64,000 bases of DNA, taken from the NCBI RefSeq assembly GCF_050908845.1, contig NZ_CP194171.1, positions 744,001 through 808,000 on the forward strand, written 5' to 3'. Of the stretch, positions 41,837-49,470 are shown piece after piece. The notes under the pieces are model-generated. The model searched no databases, was not told the origin of the DNA, and saw only the letters and a list, made by a program, of their open reading frames with translations. This DNA comes from Marinobacterium_D sp050908845 (GTDB lineage: Bacteria; Pseudomonadota; Gammaproteobacteria; Pseudomonadales; Balneatricaceae). Numbering within the stretch: position 1 is the stretch's first letter; every line of letters starts with the position of its first letter. Position numbers and translations under genes: made by a program.

Positions 41837-42145
41837 TTACTGCGGGCGAAGCAGGTTGGACAGCTTCGGATTGGGCTGGCGAGCGGCGCGGTAGATCAGC
41901 GCGATATTGCCGATCTCCTGCACCAGTGTTGCTTCCACGACAGCGCAGAGTTCGCGAATCATCTCTTTCTTGACGCTGCGGTCGCCGACGACGAACTTCA
42001 CCTTGATCAGTTCATGATCCTCAAGCGCGCGATCGACTTCCAACTGGATGTTTTCGGTCAGACCGTTGCCGGCAACGGTGACGATCGGATTCAGGTTGTG
42101 TCCCAGGGTGCGGAACTGCTTCTTTTGCTCGGGGGTCAAGCTCAT
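41837..42145 (-). CDS. yhbY: RNA-binding protein YhbY (CRM domain)
   Basis: A 102-residue CRM-domain protein associated with pre-50S ribosomes. It starts MSLTPEQKKQFRTLGHNLNP and contains IVTVAGNGLTENIQLEVDRA with the GNGLT motif (GxxG RNA-binding loop), then LIKVKFVVGDRSVKKEMI. Only this gene of the cluster is on the minus strand, divergent from rlmE, as in most gammaproteobacteria. Confidence 0.95.
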   Translation of the reverse strand: MSLTPEQKKQFRTLGHNLNPIVTVAGNGLTENIQLEVDRALEDHELIKVKFVVGDRSVKKEMIRELCAVVEATLVQEIGNIALIYRAARQPNPKLSNLLRPQ

Positions 42146-42205
42146 ACTAGAATATGGTGCCTCGTTGAAAGGGGAGTTTCCCAGGCGGGTTGAACTGTAA
42201 TTTTA

Positions 42206-42238
42206 ACCGAGTTGCTGAAATTAGAGTAGCAACTCGGT
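42206..42238. promoter_or_regulatory. 11-bp perfect inverted repeat upstream of rlmE
   Basis: ACCGAGTTGCT (42206-42216) and AGCAACTCGGT (42228-42238) are perfect inverted copies around 11 bases. They lie 18 bp before the rlmE GTG in the 111-bp gap shared with divergent yhbY. No T-run follows. It could be an operator for the divergent pair or a 5' RNA hairpin next to the rlmE ribosome site. Confidence 0.5.
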
Positions 42239-42256
42239 CTCAGAGACGAGTTTCAC

Positions 42257-42883
42257 GTGGCAAAATCGAAAAGTAGCGGGCGCTGGCTGAAGGAACATTT
42301 CGACGACCAGTACGTCAAACGCTCGAAAGAGGCAGGACTGCGCTCTCGTGCCAGTTTCAAGCTGCAGGAGATAAACGCCAAGGACAAGCTGTTCAAGTCT
42401 GGTTGTACGGTGGTAGATCTGGGTGCGGCGCCCGGAGGTTGGTCCCAGGTGGCGGCAGAACTGGTTGGCGAGCGCGGTCGCGTGGTGGCGTCGGATATTC
42501 TGCCGATGGATCCTCTGGCGGGTGTCGAATTCATTCAGGGCGACTTTACCGAGGAGGAGGTTCTTGAAAAGATTCTCCAGGCGCTCGGTGGTGATCGTGC
42601 TGACCTTGTAATCTCCGATATGGCCCCCAATATGAGTGGTAACGCCTCTATCGATCAGCCGGCGGCCATGTACCTGGTCGAACTGGCGCTTGATCTTGCC
42701 CGACAGGTGCTTAAGCCTGGCGGCAACTTCCTGGTCAAGGTGTTTCAGGGCGAAGGGTTTGATGCCTATCTGGCGGATATGAGGTCGAGCTTTACATCGG
42801 TGGTAACTCGCAAGCCCGATGCATCCAGGGCGCGATCAAGAGAAGTCTACCTGCTCGGAAAAGGCTTCGTGCACGTAGAATAG
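42257..42883 (+). CDS. rlmE: 23S rRNA 2'-O-ribose methyltransferase RlmE (FtsJ)
   Basis: A 208-residue enzyme methylating U2552 of 23S rRNA. The SAM site is TVVDLGAAPGGWSQVAAEL, and VISDMAPNMSG holds the catalytic Asp of the K-D-K-E set. The N-terminal SKSSGRWLKEHFDDQYVKRS holds the first Lys and FLVKVFQGEGFD the second. The start is GTG at 42257. It precedes ftsH, a conserved heat-shock pair in E. coli; I saw no clear sigma-32 promoter here. Confidence 0.96.
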   Translation: MAKSKSSGRWLKEHFDDQYVKRSKEAGLRSRASFKLQEINAKDKLFKSGCTVVDLGAAPGGWSQVAAELVGERGRVVASDILPMDPLAGVEFIQGDFTEEEVLEKILQALGGDRADLVISDMAPNMSGNASIDQPAAMYLVELALDLARQVLKPGGNFLVKVFQGEGFDAYLADMRSSFTSVVTRKPDASRARSREVYLLGKGFVHVE

Positions 42884-42996
42884 AATATTGACCGACCGGG
42901 GGGCTGCATGCTCAGCTGAACTCTGGTCGAATAAGGGCTGCCGAAACGCCCCTGATGGCAGTCACAGCGTATTTTGAGAGAACCGAGGGTAGCTCA

Positions 42997-45015
42997 TTGA
43001 ACGATATGGCAAAAAATCTGGTGCTCTGGTTGGTGATCGCCGCCGTGTTATTGACGGTGTTCAACAACTTCAGTACTGAACCTGATTCCCGCCGCGTGAA
43101 TTACTCCGACTTTGTCGAGGAGGTTCAGGCGGACCGCGTCGCCAAGGTTACGATCGATGGCTATACCATTGTAGGCCAACGGACCAACGGCGAACGTTTT
43201 GAAACGGTGCGCCCGGCTGTGCAGGATCCAAAGCTGATCGATGATCTGCTGCAGCATAATGTCATTATCGAAGGTAAGCAGCCGGAGCGGCAGAGTATCT
43301 GGACCCAGCTGCTCGTTGCCTCCTTCCCGATCCTGATCATTATCGCAATCTTCATGTTCTTCATGCGCCAGATGCAGGGCGGCGGAGGCGGCAAAGGCGG
43401 CCCCATGTCCTTTGGTAAATCCAAGGCGCGCATGATGAGCGAAGACCAGGTGAAAACCACCTTCGATGATGTGGCCGGCGTTGAAGAGGCGAAGGAAGAG
43501 GTCGCTGAACTGGTGGATTACCTGCGTGATCCCGGCAAGTTCCAGCGCCTCGGCGGTCATATTCCCCGCGGTGTGCTGATGGCGGGCTCCCCCGGTACCG
43601 GTAAGACGCTGCTGGCGAAGGCGATTGCCGGTGAAGCCAAGGTGCCGTTCTTCAGCATCTCCGGCTCTGATTTTGTCGAGATGTTTGTCGGTGTCGGTGC
43701 ATCCCGTGTCCGTGACATGTTCGAACAGGCCAAAAAACACGCACCCTGCATCATCTTTATCGATGAGATCGATGCGGTGGGTCGTCACCGTGGCGCCGGC
43801 ATGGGCGGCGGTAATGACGAACGTGAGCAGACACTGAACCAGCTGCTGGTAGAGATGGATGGCTTCGAGGGTACCGAGGGTATCATCGTGATCGCCGCCA
43901 CCAACCGTCCGGACGTGCTCGACCAGGCACTGCTGCGCCCGGGTCGTTTTGACCGCCAGGTCCATGTGGGTCTGCCGGATATTCGCGGCCGGGAACAGAT
44001 TCTGAAGGTGCATATGCGCCGTGTTCCGCTGGGCGATAATGTCAAGCCGGAGCTGATTGCGCGCGGTACCCCGGGATTCTCCGGTGCGGATCTGGCCAAC
44101 CTGGTTAACGAGGCGGCGCTGTTTGCGGCGCGTGAAAACCGCCGTACAGTCGGTATGGATCAGTTTGAGAAGGCCAAGGACAAGATCATGATGGGCGCAG
44201 AGCGCAAGTCCATGGTCATGTCCTACAAGGAGCGTCTGAACACCGCCTACCATGAAGCCGGTCACGCCATTATCGGTCGCGTGATGCCGGAACATGATCC
44301 TGTGTACAAGGTGTCGATCATTCCGCGTGGTCGTGCGCTCGGTGTGACTATGTTCCTGCCGGCAGAGGATCGCTACAGCCACAGCCGTCAGTCGATCATT
44401 TCGCAGATCTGCTCGCTCTATGGCGGCCGTCTGGCGGAGGAGATGACGCTGGGTAAGGAGGGGGTTACCACCGGTGCCTCCAACGACATCCAGAAGGCCA
44501 CCATGCTGGCGCGCAACATGGTCACCAAGTGGGGTCTGACCGATGAGCTCGGTCCGCTGCTCTACGGTGATGAAGACGACGATCCGTTCGGTCGTGGAAT
44601 GGGCCAGGCCGCCAAGGCGATGTCTGACGAGACCCAGAAAGCGGTCGATATTCAGGTGCGCAAGATCATCGATGACTGCTACGCCAAGGCAAAGCAGATC
44701 CTCGAAGAGAACCGCGATATTCTCGACGCCATGGCCGAGTCGCTGATGAAGTACGAGACCATCGGTTCCGATCAGCTGGATCAGCTGATGGCGCGCGAGC
44801 AGGTTTCGCCGCCGGAAGGCTGGGTCGAAGCTCAGGAACGTGCCGATCGCGCCGAGCGTGATATCGAAGAAGCCAAGGCTACCCAGCGTGATACGGCATC
44901 TGAGCAGGATGAGCGTGACCAGGATGTTCCGGAAGCGGATGATGCCGATAGCGAGCGTGCACAGCGCCGTGGCCGTGATGCTGACGCGGATCCTGATGAG
45001 CCAAAGGCGGACTGA
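42997..45015 (+). CDS. ftsH: ATP-dependent membrane zinc protease FtsH
   Basis: A 672-residue AAA+ protease with two N-terminal membrane helices (about 5-22 and 99-121). The Walker A loop is GSPGTGKT (197-204) and the zinc site is HEAGH (419-423). The start is taken as TTG at 42997, seven bases after GAGGG, because it gives MNDMAKNLVLWLVIAAVLLT, the pseudomonad N-terminus. The upstream ATG at 42955 lacks a ribosome site. The C-terminal 50 residues are a charged Asp/Glu/Arg-rich tail. It degrades membrane proteins, and in E. coli LpxC and sigma-32. Confidence 0.96.
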   Translation: MNDMAKNLVLWLVIAAVLLTVFNNFSTEPDSRRVNYSDFVEEVQADRVAKVTIDGYTIVGQRTNGERFETVRPAVQDPKLIDDLLQHNVIIEGKQPERQSIWTQLLVASFPILIIIAIFMFFMRQMQGGGGGKGGPMSFGKSKARMMSEDQVKTTFDDVAGVEEAKEEVAELVDYLRDPGKFQRLGGHIPRGVLMAGSPGTGKTLLAKAIAGEAKVPFFSISGSDFVEMFVGVGASRVRDMFEQAKKHAPCIIFIDEIDAVGRHRGAGMGGGNDEREQTLNQLLVEMDGFEGTEGIIVIAATNRPDVLDQALLRPGRFDRQVHVGLPDIRGREQILKVHMRRVPLGDNVKPELIARGTPGFSGADLANLVNEAALFAARENRRTVGMDQFEKAKDKIMMGAERKSMVMSYKERLNTAYHEAGHAIIGRVMPEHDPVYKVSIIPRGRALGVTMFLPAEDRYSHSRQSIISQICSLYGGRLAEEMTLGKEGVTTGASNDIQKATMLARNMVTKWGLTDELGPLLYGDEDDDPFGRGMGQAAKAMSDETQKAVDIQVRKIIDDCYAKAKQILEENRDILDAMAESLMKYETIGSDQLDQLMAREQVSPPEGWVEAQERADRAERDIEEAKATQRDTASEQDERDQDVPEADDADSERAQRRGRDADADPDEPKAD

Positions 45016-45068
45016 CGCGGTTAGCGAATAGTCCATACGGATAGTCCCGTACATTTTGATAAACTGTC

Positions 45069-45098
45069 GAAGCCAGCCTAATGCTGGCTTCTTTTTTT
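45069..45098 (+). terminator. Intrinsic terminator after ftsH
   Basis: GAAGCCAGC (45069-45077) pairs perfectly with GCTGGCTTC (45083-45091) around five bases, followed by seven T. It lies 54 bp after the ftsH stop and 29 bp before folP. Confidence 0.92.
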
Positions 45099-45126
45099 AG
45101 CCAAGGTCGAACTCTGGGAGTGGCGA

Positions 45127-45996
45127 GTGATAACCGAACTGAAGTGCGCCGATCGCATTCTGGATCTTAAGCGGGTACAGGTCATGGGCATCCTGAATGT
45201 GACTCCCGATTCATTTTCGGATGGGGGTAATCTCTACCAGGCATCGCGCCTGTCGGTGGATAAGGCGCTGGTTCATGCTGCCAATATGATCGCCGATGGC
45301 GCATCGATGATCGATGTGGGTGGTGAATCTACCCGCCCGGGAGCAAGCCCTGTCGGTGTGCAGGAAGAGCTGGACCGGGTTATCCCCGTGGTGGAGCGTA
45401 TCAAGGCTGAGCTCGATACCGTGATTTCGGTGGATACCAGCGCACCTGAAGTGATGGTCGAGGCGGCCAGGGCGGGTGCCGGACTGCTCAACGATGTGCG
45501 CTCGTTTGCCAAAGAGGGGGCGCTGGAAGCGGCGGCAGGTACAGGACTTCCGGTGTGTATCATGCACATGCAGGGCGCGACTCCCGCGACCATGCAGCTG
45601 GCACCGCACTATGATGATGTGTTGGCTGAGGTGTATGACTTTCTCTCACAGCGTGCGGAGCAGTGTGTGGCGGCCGGTATTCCTCGAGAGTCCATAGTCG
45701 TGGATCCCGGTTTTGGTTTCGGTAAAACACTGGAGCACAATTTGACCCTGTTGCGCCGCATGGACGAGCTGGAACGGCTTGGGCTGCCGCTCCTGGTGGG
45801 TACGTCACGCAAGACCATGGTGGGACAGGCACTGGGGCGGGAGGTCGGTGACCGTCTGGCCGGCAGTTTGGCCACCGTTGCCTTGGCGGTAGAGCGTGGC
45901 GGTCGTATTATTCGCGTCCATGATGTTGCGGCCACCACGGACGTGGTGCGCATGACCGAGGCCGTTCTTTACGGTGCTGGGCAGGAGAAGATATGA
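45127..45996 (+). CDS. folP: Dihydropteroate synthase
   Basis: A 289-residue TIM-barrel enzyme joining pABA to the pterin in folate synthesis, the sulfonamide target. The motifs are MGILNVTPDSFSDGG, GGESTRPGA, DVRSF and VVDPGFGFGKTLEHN. The start is GTG at 45127 behind GGGAG. Its stop overlaps the glmM start (ATGA), so folP and glmM are translationally coupled, as in many gammaproteobacteria. Confidence 0.97.
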   Translation: MITELKCADRILDLKRVQVMGILNVTPDSFSDGGNLYQASRLSVDKALVHAANMIADGASMIDVGGESTRPGASPVGVQEELDRVIPVVERIKAELDTVISVDTSAPEVMVEAARAGAGLLNDVRSFAKEGALEAAAGTGLPVCIMHMQGATPATMQLAPHYDDVLAEVYDFLSQRAEQCVAAGIPRESIVVDPGFGFGKTLEHNLTLLRRMDELERLGLPLLVGTSRKTMVGQALGREVGDRLAGSLATVALAVERGGRIIRVHDVAATTDVVRMTEAVLYGAGQEKI

Positions 45997-47342
45997 GCAG
46001 ACGCTATTTTGGTACCGACGGGATCCGCGGGACTGTCGGAGAGTTTCCGATAACGCCGGATTTTATGATCAAGCTCGGCTGGGCCGCCGGTTGTGTATTC
46101 GCCCGCAGCGGTCGCAGCAGCATCGTGATTGGCAAAGACACCCGTATCTCCGGCTACATGTTTGAGTCGGCGCTCGAAGCGGGGCTTTCCGCTGCCGGCG
46201 TGGATGTGCTGCTGACCGGACCGATGCCAACGCCGGCGGTGGCTTATCTGACACGGGCGTTCCAGGCCAGTGCCGGTATCGTGATCAGCGCCTCCCACAA
46301 TCCTTTTGATGATAACGGTATCAAGTTCTTCTCCGCCAAAGGCACCAAGTTGCCCGACGCAGTGGAACGGGCGATCGAAGCGCAGATGGATCTGCAGATG
46401 TCTACCGCCAGCTCTGAGAATCTCGGCAAGGCGCGCCGGATTAACGATGCGGCCGGTCGCTATATCGAATTCTGTAAATCCACCGGCGGTGGCAACCTCA
46501 CCCTGAAAGGGATGAAAATCGTCATCGATTGCGCCAACGGTGCGACCTATCACGTGGCGCCAAATGTATTCTCGGAGCTTGGCGCCGAGGTCGTGGAGAT
46601 CGCTTCGTCCCCGGATGGTCTGAATATCAACGAGGGGTGTGGTGCCACGGCGCCTGAAAACCTGCGTAAGATCGTCAAGGCGGAAAAGGCTGATCTCGGC
46701 ATCGCGCTGGATGGCGATGGTGATCGCCTGATTCTGGTTGATCATGTTGGTGAAGTGGTCGACGGGGATGAGATCCTGTTTATTATCGCCAACGCTCTGC
46801 GTGACCAGGGGCTGCTCGAGGGCGGGGTGGTCGGTACTCTGATGTCTAATTTCGGCCTGGAGCAGGCCTTTAAGCGCCTGGATATCCCGTTCCAGAGGGC
46901 TGCGGTTGGTGATCGCTATGTCATGGAAGCCCTGGCTCAAAATGACTGGATGCTGGGTGGCGAGAACTCCGGCCACGTTGTGTGCCGCCATTTGACCTCA
47001 ACCGGTGATGGCATTGTATCGGCGGTACAGGTGCTCAAGGCGATGGCGGATAGCGGCAAGTCTCTGCATGAGCTCAAGCAGGGGATGACCAAGTTGCCCC
47101 AGGTGATGATCAATGTGCGTCTTGCGCGCAAGGTTTCCCTGCAGGGAAATGTCGACCTGGAACAGGCGGTCGCGGCGGCTGAAGAGCGCCTCGGTGATGC
47201 CGGTCGGGTGTTGCTACGTCCTTCCGGTACGGAGCCCGTTGTGCGGGTAATGGTTGAGGGTGAGGATCATGCCCTCGTTGATGCAATGTGTCGCGAACTT
47301 GCTGAAAAGGTAGAAAATATTCTATCTGCGCTTGTAAGTTGA
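45993..47342 (+). CDS. glmM: Phosphoglucosamine mutase
   Basis: A 449-residue enzyme converting glucosamine 6-phosphate to glucosamine 1-phosphate for UDP-GlcNAc and cell wall synthesis. The phosphoserine is S101 in VISASHNPFDDNGIKFF. The metal loop is ALDGDGDRLILVD, and the sugar loop GENSGHVV distinguishes GlmM from other mutases. RPSGTEPVVRVMVE is the phosphate-binding end. The length is near E. coli GlmM (445). Confidence 0.97.
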   Translation: MSRRYFGTDGIRGTVGEFPITPDFMIKLGWAAGCVFARSGRSSIVIGKDTRISGYMFESALEAGLSAAGVDVLLTGPMPTPAVAYLTRAFQASAGIVISASHNPFDDNGIKFFSAKGTKLPDAVERAIEAQMDLQMSTASSENLGKARRINDAAGRYIEFCKSTGGGNLTLKGMKIVIDCANGATYHVAPNVFSELGAEVVEIASSPDGLNINEGCGATAPENLRKIVKAEKADLGIALDGDGDRLILVDHVGEVVDGDEILFIIANALRDQGLLEGGVVGTLMSNFGLEQAFKRLDIPFQRAAVGDRYVMEALAQNDWMLGGENSGHVVCRHLTSTGDGIVSAVQVLKAMADSGKSLHELKQGMTKLPQVMINVRLARKVSLQGNVDLEQAVAAAEERLGDAGRVLLRPSGTEPVVRVMVEGEDHALVDAMCRELAEKVENILSALVS

Positions 47343-47387
47343 AAAAGCCTCAGTTAAGATTTGCGCCTCTTTCGTAAGGGGGTCCCG

Positions 47388-48152
47388 ATGCGCAAAGCGC
47401 TGGTAGCTGGAAACTGGAAGATGAACGGGCGCGCTGAAGCAAACAGCGAGCTGGTTACCCAGGTCCTGGCAGGGCTTGATGCTCAGGTTGATTCTGATTC
47501 GGTCGATGTGATGGTGTTTCCGCCGTCGATCTTTATTCACCAGGTTAAAGGCCTGGCGGGTGATAAAATTGGGGTCGGAGCTCAGAATCTTTGCGAATTC
47601 GGTGATGGTGCCTTCACGGGTGAGCTGTCATCGGGAATGCTGGTCGACGCAGGCTGTAACGCTGTTCTGATCGGTCATTCCGAGCGCCGTTCCATGTTCG
47701 GTGATACTGACGAACGGGTGGCGGCGAAAGTTAAGGCTGCGCTGGCAGCTGATCTGACACCGGTGCTTTGCCTTGGCGAATCGCTGGAGCAACGTGACAG
47801 TGGCGATGCCCTGGAAGTTGTAGCAGAGCAGTTTCGCATAGCGACCGAAGGCCTTGGCGAAGAGCAGATGGCTCGACTGGTAATCGCTTATGAGCCGGTC
47901 TGGGCGATCGGCACCGGCCGAACCGCGACTCCGGAGCAGGCGCAGGAAGTTCATGCGCACCTTCGCAGCGAGCTGGCCAAGGTCGAAGCCGAGTTGGCCG
48001 CAAAGGTTCGGATCCTGTACGGCGGTAGCTGCAATGCCAAGAACGCGGCAGAGCTGTTCGCTCAGGCAGATATCGACGGTGGTCTGATCGGTGGTGCTTC
48101 GCTGAAAGCTAATGATTTTGTAGCGATCTGCCAGGCGGCAGGCGCTCGCTAA
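47388..48152 (+). CDS. tpiA: Triose-phosphate isomerase
   Basis: A 254-residue TIM barrel interconverting dihydroxyacetone phosphate and glyceraldehyde 3-phosphate. Lys is in AGNWKMNG, the catalytic His in IGHSERR, and the catalytic Glu in IAYEPVWAIGTGRTATPEQA. The ATG at 47388 follows AAGGGGG; the longer frame from 47361 has no support. It is followed 13 bp later by secG. Confidence 0.97.
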   Translation: MRKALVAGNWKMNGRAEANSELVTQVLAGLDAQVDSDSVDVMVFPPSIFIHQVKGLAGDKIGVGAQNLCEFGDGAFTGELSSGMLVDAGCNAVLIGHSERRSMFGDTDERVAAKVKAALAADLTPVLCLGESLEQRDSGDALEVVAEQFRIATEGLGEEQMARLVIAYEPVWAIGTGRTATPEQAQEVHAHLRSELAKVEAELAAKVRILYGGSCNAKNAAELFAQADIDGGLIGGASLKANDFVAICQAAGAR

Positions 48153-48165
48153 GACGGTTGAGACG

Positions 48166-48540
48166 ATGGAATCACTGGTTCTGATAGTGCATGTGTTGTT
48201 GGCAGCGGCGATTATTACGCTGGTTCTGCTGCAGCAGGGTAAAGGCGCTGAAGCAGGTGCATCCTTTGGTGGTGGCGCCTCGCAGACCGTCTTTGGCAGC
48301 CAGGGTACAAGCAGTTTTCTCGGTCGCGTGACCGCGGTGCTTGCAGCTGGACTGTTCGTAACGAGTTTTGCTTTGGCGGTTTACGCCAAAGAAAAAGCCG
48401 GCAGTGTAAATGATGCTGGCATTCCTTCGGCAGAAGTGATTGAATCTGCTGCCGAAACGCCGGCTCAGCCAGAACTGCCGGCGCTGGAAGAAAGCTCAGT
48501 ACCGGCTGATTCCGATGTTCCGACAGCGGGTCAGCAGTAA
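48166..48540 (+). CDS. secG: Protein-export membrane protein SecG
   Basis: A 124-residue SecYEG accessory subunit with two membrane helices (about 3-22 and 53-72) joined by a loop with the family signature GKGAEAGASFGGGASQTVFG. The C-terminal 45 residues are an acidic, Ala/Pro/Glu-rich tail, as in many gammaproteobacteria. The tpiA-secG-tRNA-Leu arrangement is conserved. Confidence 0.96.
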   Translation: MESLVLIVHVLLAAAIITLVLLQQGKGAEAGASFGGGASQTVFGSQGTSSFLGRVTAVLAAGLFVTSFALAVYAKEKAGSVNDAGIPSAEVIESAAETPAQPELPALEESSVPADSDVPTAGQQ

Positions 48541-48558
48541 GAGCGCAGGAAAAGTTTA

Positions 48559-48644
48559 GCCCAAGTGGTGGAATTGGTAGACACGCTATCTTGAGGGGGT
48601 AGTGTCCTACGGACGTGCCGGTTCGAGTCCGGCCTTGGGCACCA
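48559..48644 (+). tRNA. tRNA-Leu (anticodon GAG)
   Basis: An 86-base gene with encoded CCA. The acceptor GCCCAAG pairs with CTTGGGC. The D arm is TGGAATTGGTAGACA, the anticodon loop CTTGAGG gives GAG, and the long class II variable arm and T loop GTTCGAGTCC follow. It reads CUC/CUU leucine codons. It lies 18 bp after secG, probably transcribed with it, and 48 bp before tRNA-fMet. Confidence 0.97.
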
Positions 48645-48692
48645 AGTTGTAAAACAAGCAGGTAGCTAGTATAATTCGCAACCTGTTTCTGA

Positions 48693-48769
<77 letters not shown>

Positions 48770-48867
48770 CGTTCGAAGAGATAGGCTGTTTTTAGACGCG
48801 ATCTCTTTATTTATGGGGTAAGGGTTCATCGTTAACTGAATCCTTGCTGCCAAAGGAACTCTCGATG

Positions 48868-48889
48868 AGCCCCTTTTAAGGGGCTTTTT
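48868..48889 (+). terminator. Intrinsic terminator after tRNA-fMet
   Basis: AGCCCC (48868-48873) pairs with GGGGCT (48880-48885), with extra TT/AA pairing towards the loop, followed by five T. It lies about 100 bp after the tRNA. Confidence 0.85.
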
Positions 48890-48922
48890 CGTAGGTAATT
48901 CAAGGCGTTGGTGCCTCGTCAG

Positions 48923-48950
48923 AAATGGGTCCGTTAGTGACCCATTTTTT
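48923..48950 (+). terminator. Second terminator hairpin, in the rimP leader
   Basis: AAATGGGTC (48923-48931) pairs perfectly with GACCCATTT (48939-48947) around seven bases, with a T-run to 48950. It ends 31 bp before the rimP start, after another terminator at 48868. The tandem makes control of read-through into rimP-nusA-infB plausible, as known for the E. coli metY-nusA leader. Confidence 0.75.
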
Positions 48951-48981
48951 GTTTCAGGTGTCCGTCAAGGTGGGGTTGTCA

Positions 48982-49437
48982 GTGTCAGCGAAGCTGAAGC
49001 ATCTGCAGGAATTGGTTGAGCCGGCGGTGGTCGGTCTGGGCCTTGAGTTGTGGGGTCTGGAGTATAATTCCGCAGGCCAGAATAGTCTGTTGCGGATCTA
49101 TATAGACGGGCCCGATGGGGTCAATGTCGATGATTGCGCGCGTGTGAGTCACCAGGTAAGCGGCATTCTGGATGTTGAAGATCCGATTGCCGAGCACTAT
49201 ACACTCGAGGTGTCATCCCCGGGGATGGATCGCCCTCTCTACACATTAAAGCAGTTTGAGGCTTACAGAGGCCACAGGGTGCAGATCAAGCTGCGCGTTC
49301 CGTTCGAGGGACGGCGCAACTTTAAAGGACTTCTTAACGGGGTTGAGGGCGACGAGGTGCTGTTGATCGTCGACAACGAAGAGTACCTGTTGCCTGTCGA
49401 CTATATCGATCGGGCCAACGTGGTGCCCCAGGTTTAA
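48982..49437 (+). CDS. rimP: Ribosome maturation factor RimP
   Basis: A 151-residue 30S assembly factor. The start is GTG at 48982, six bases after AAGGTGGGG, giving MSAKLKHLQELVEPAVVGLG; the longer frame from 48925 runs through the terminator hairpin and is not credible. Conserved parts are LLRIYIDGPDGVNVDDCARV, the EVSSPGMDRPL motif and the C-terminal Sm-like barrel. It is the first gene of rimP-nusA-infB-rbfA-truB. Confidence 0.95.
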   Translation: MSAKLKHLQELVEPAVVGLGLELWGLEYNSAGQNSLLRIYIDGPDGVNVDDCARVSHQVSGILDVEDPIAEHYTLEVSSPGMDRPLYTLKQFEAYRGHRVQIKLRVPFEGRRNFKGLLNGVEGDEVLLIVDNEEYLLPVDYIDRANVVPQV

Positions 49438-49470
49438 CAGCGGTTTGATGTATTTGGGCGAGGCAGTGGT

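Noticed and set aside
42955..42996. Upstream ATG as ftsH start
   Set aside because: It adds 14 residues not found in FtsH proteins and lacks a ribosome site; TTG at 42997 has GAGGG at good distance.
43048..45054. 668-codon minus-strand frame opposite ftsH
   Set aside because: This is the same antisense-shadow effect as over hom-thrC. ftsH is unambiguous on the plus strand.
48925..48981. Longer N-terminus of RimP from an upstream ATG
   Set aside because: The frame crosses a terminator hairpin and gives residues absent from RimP; GTG at 48982 has a strong ribosome site.
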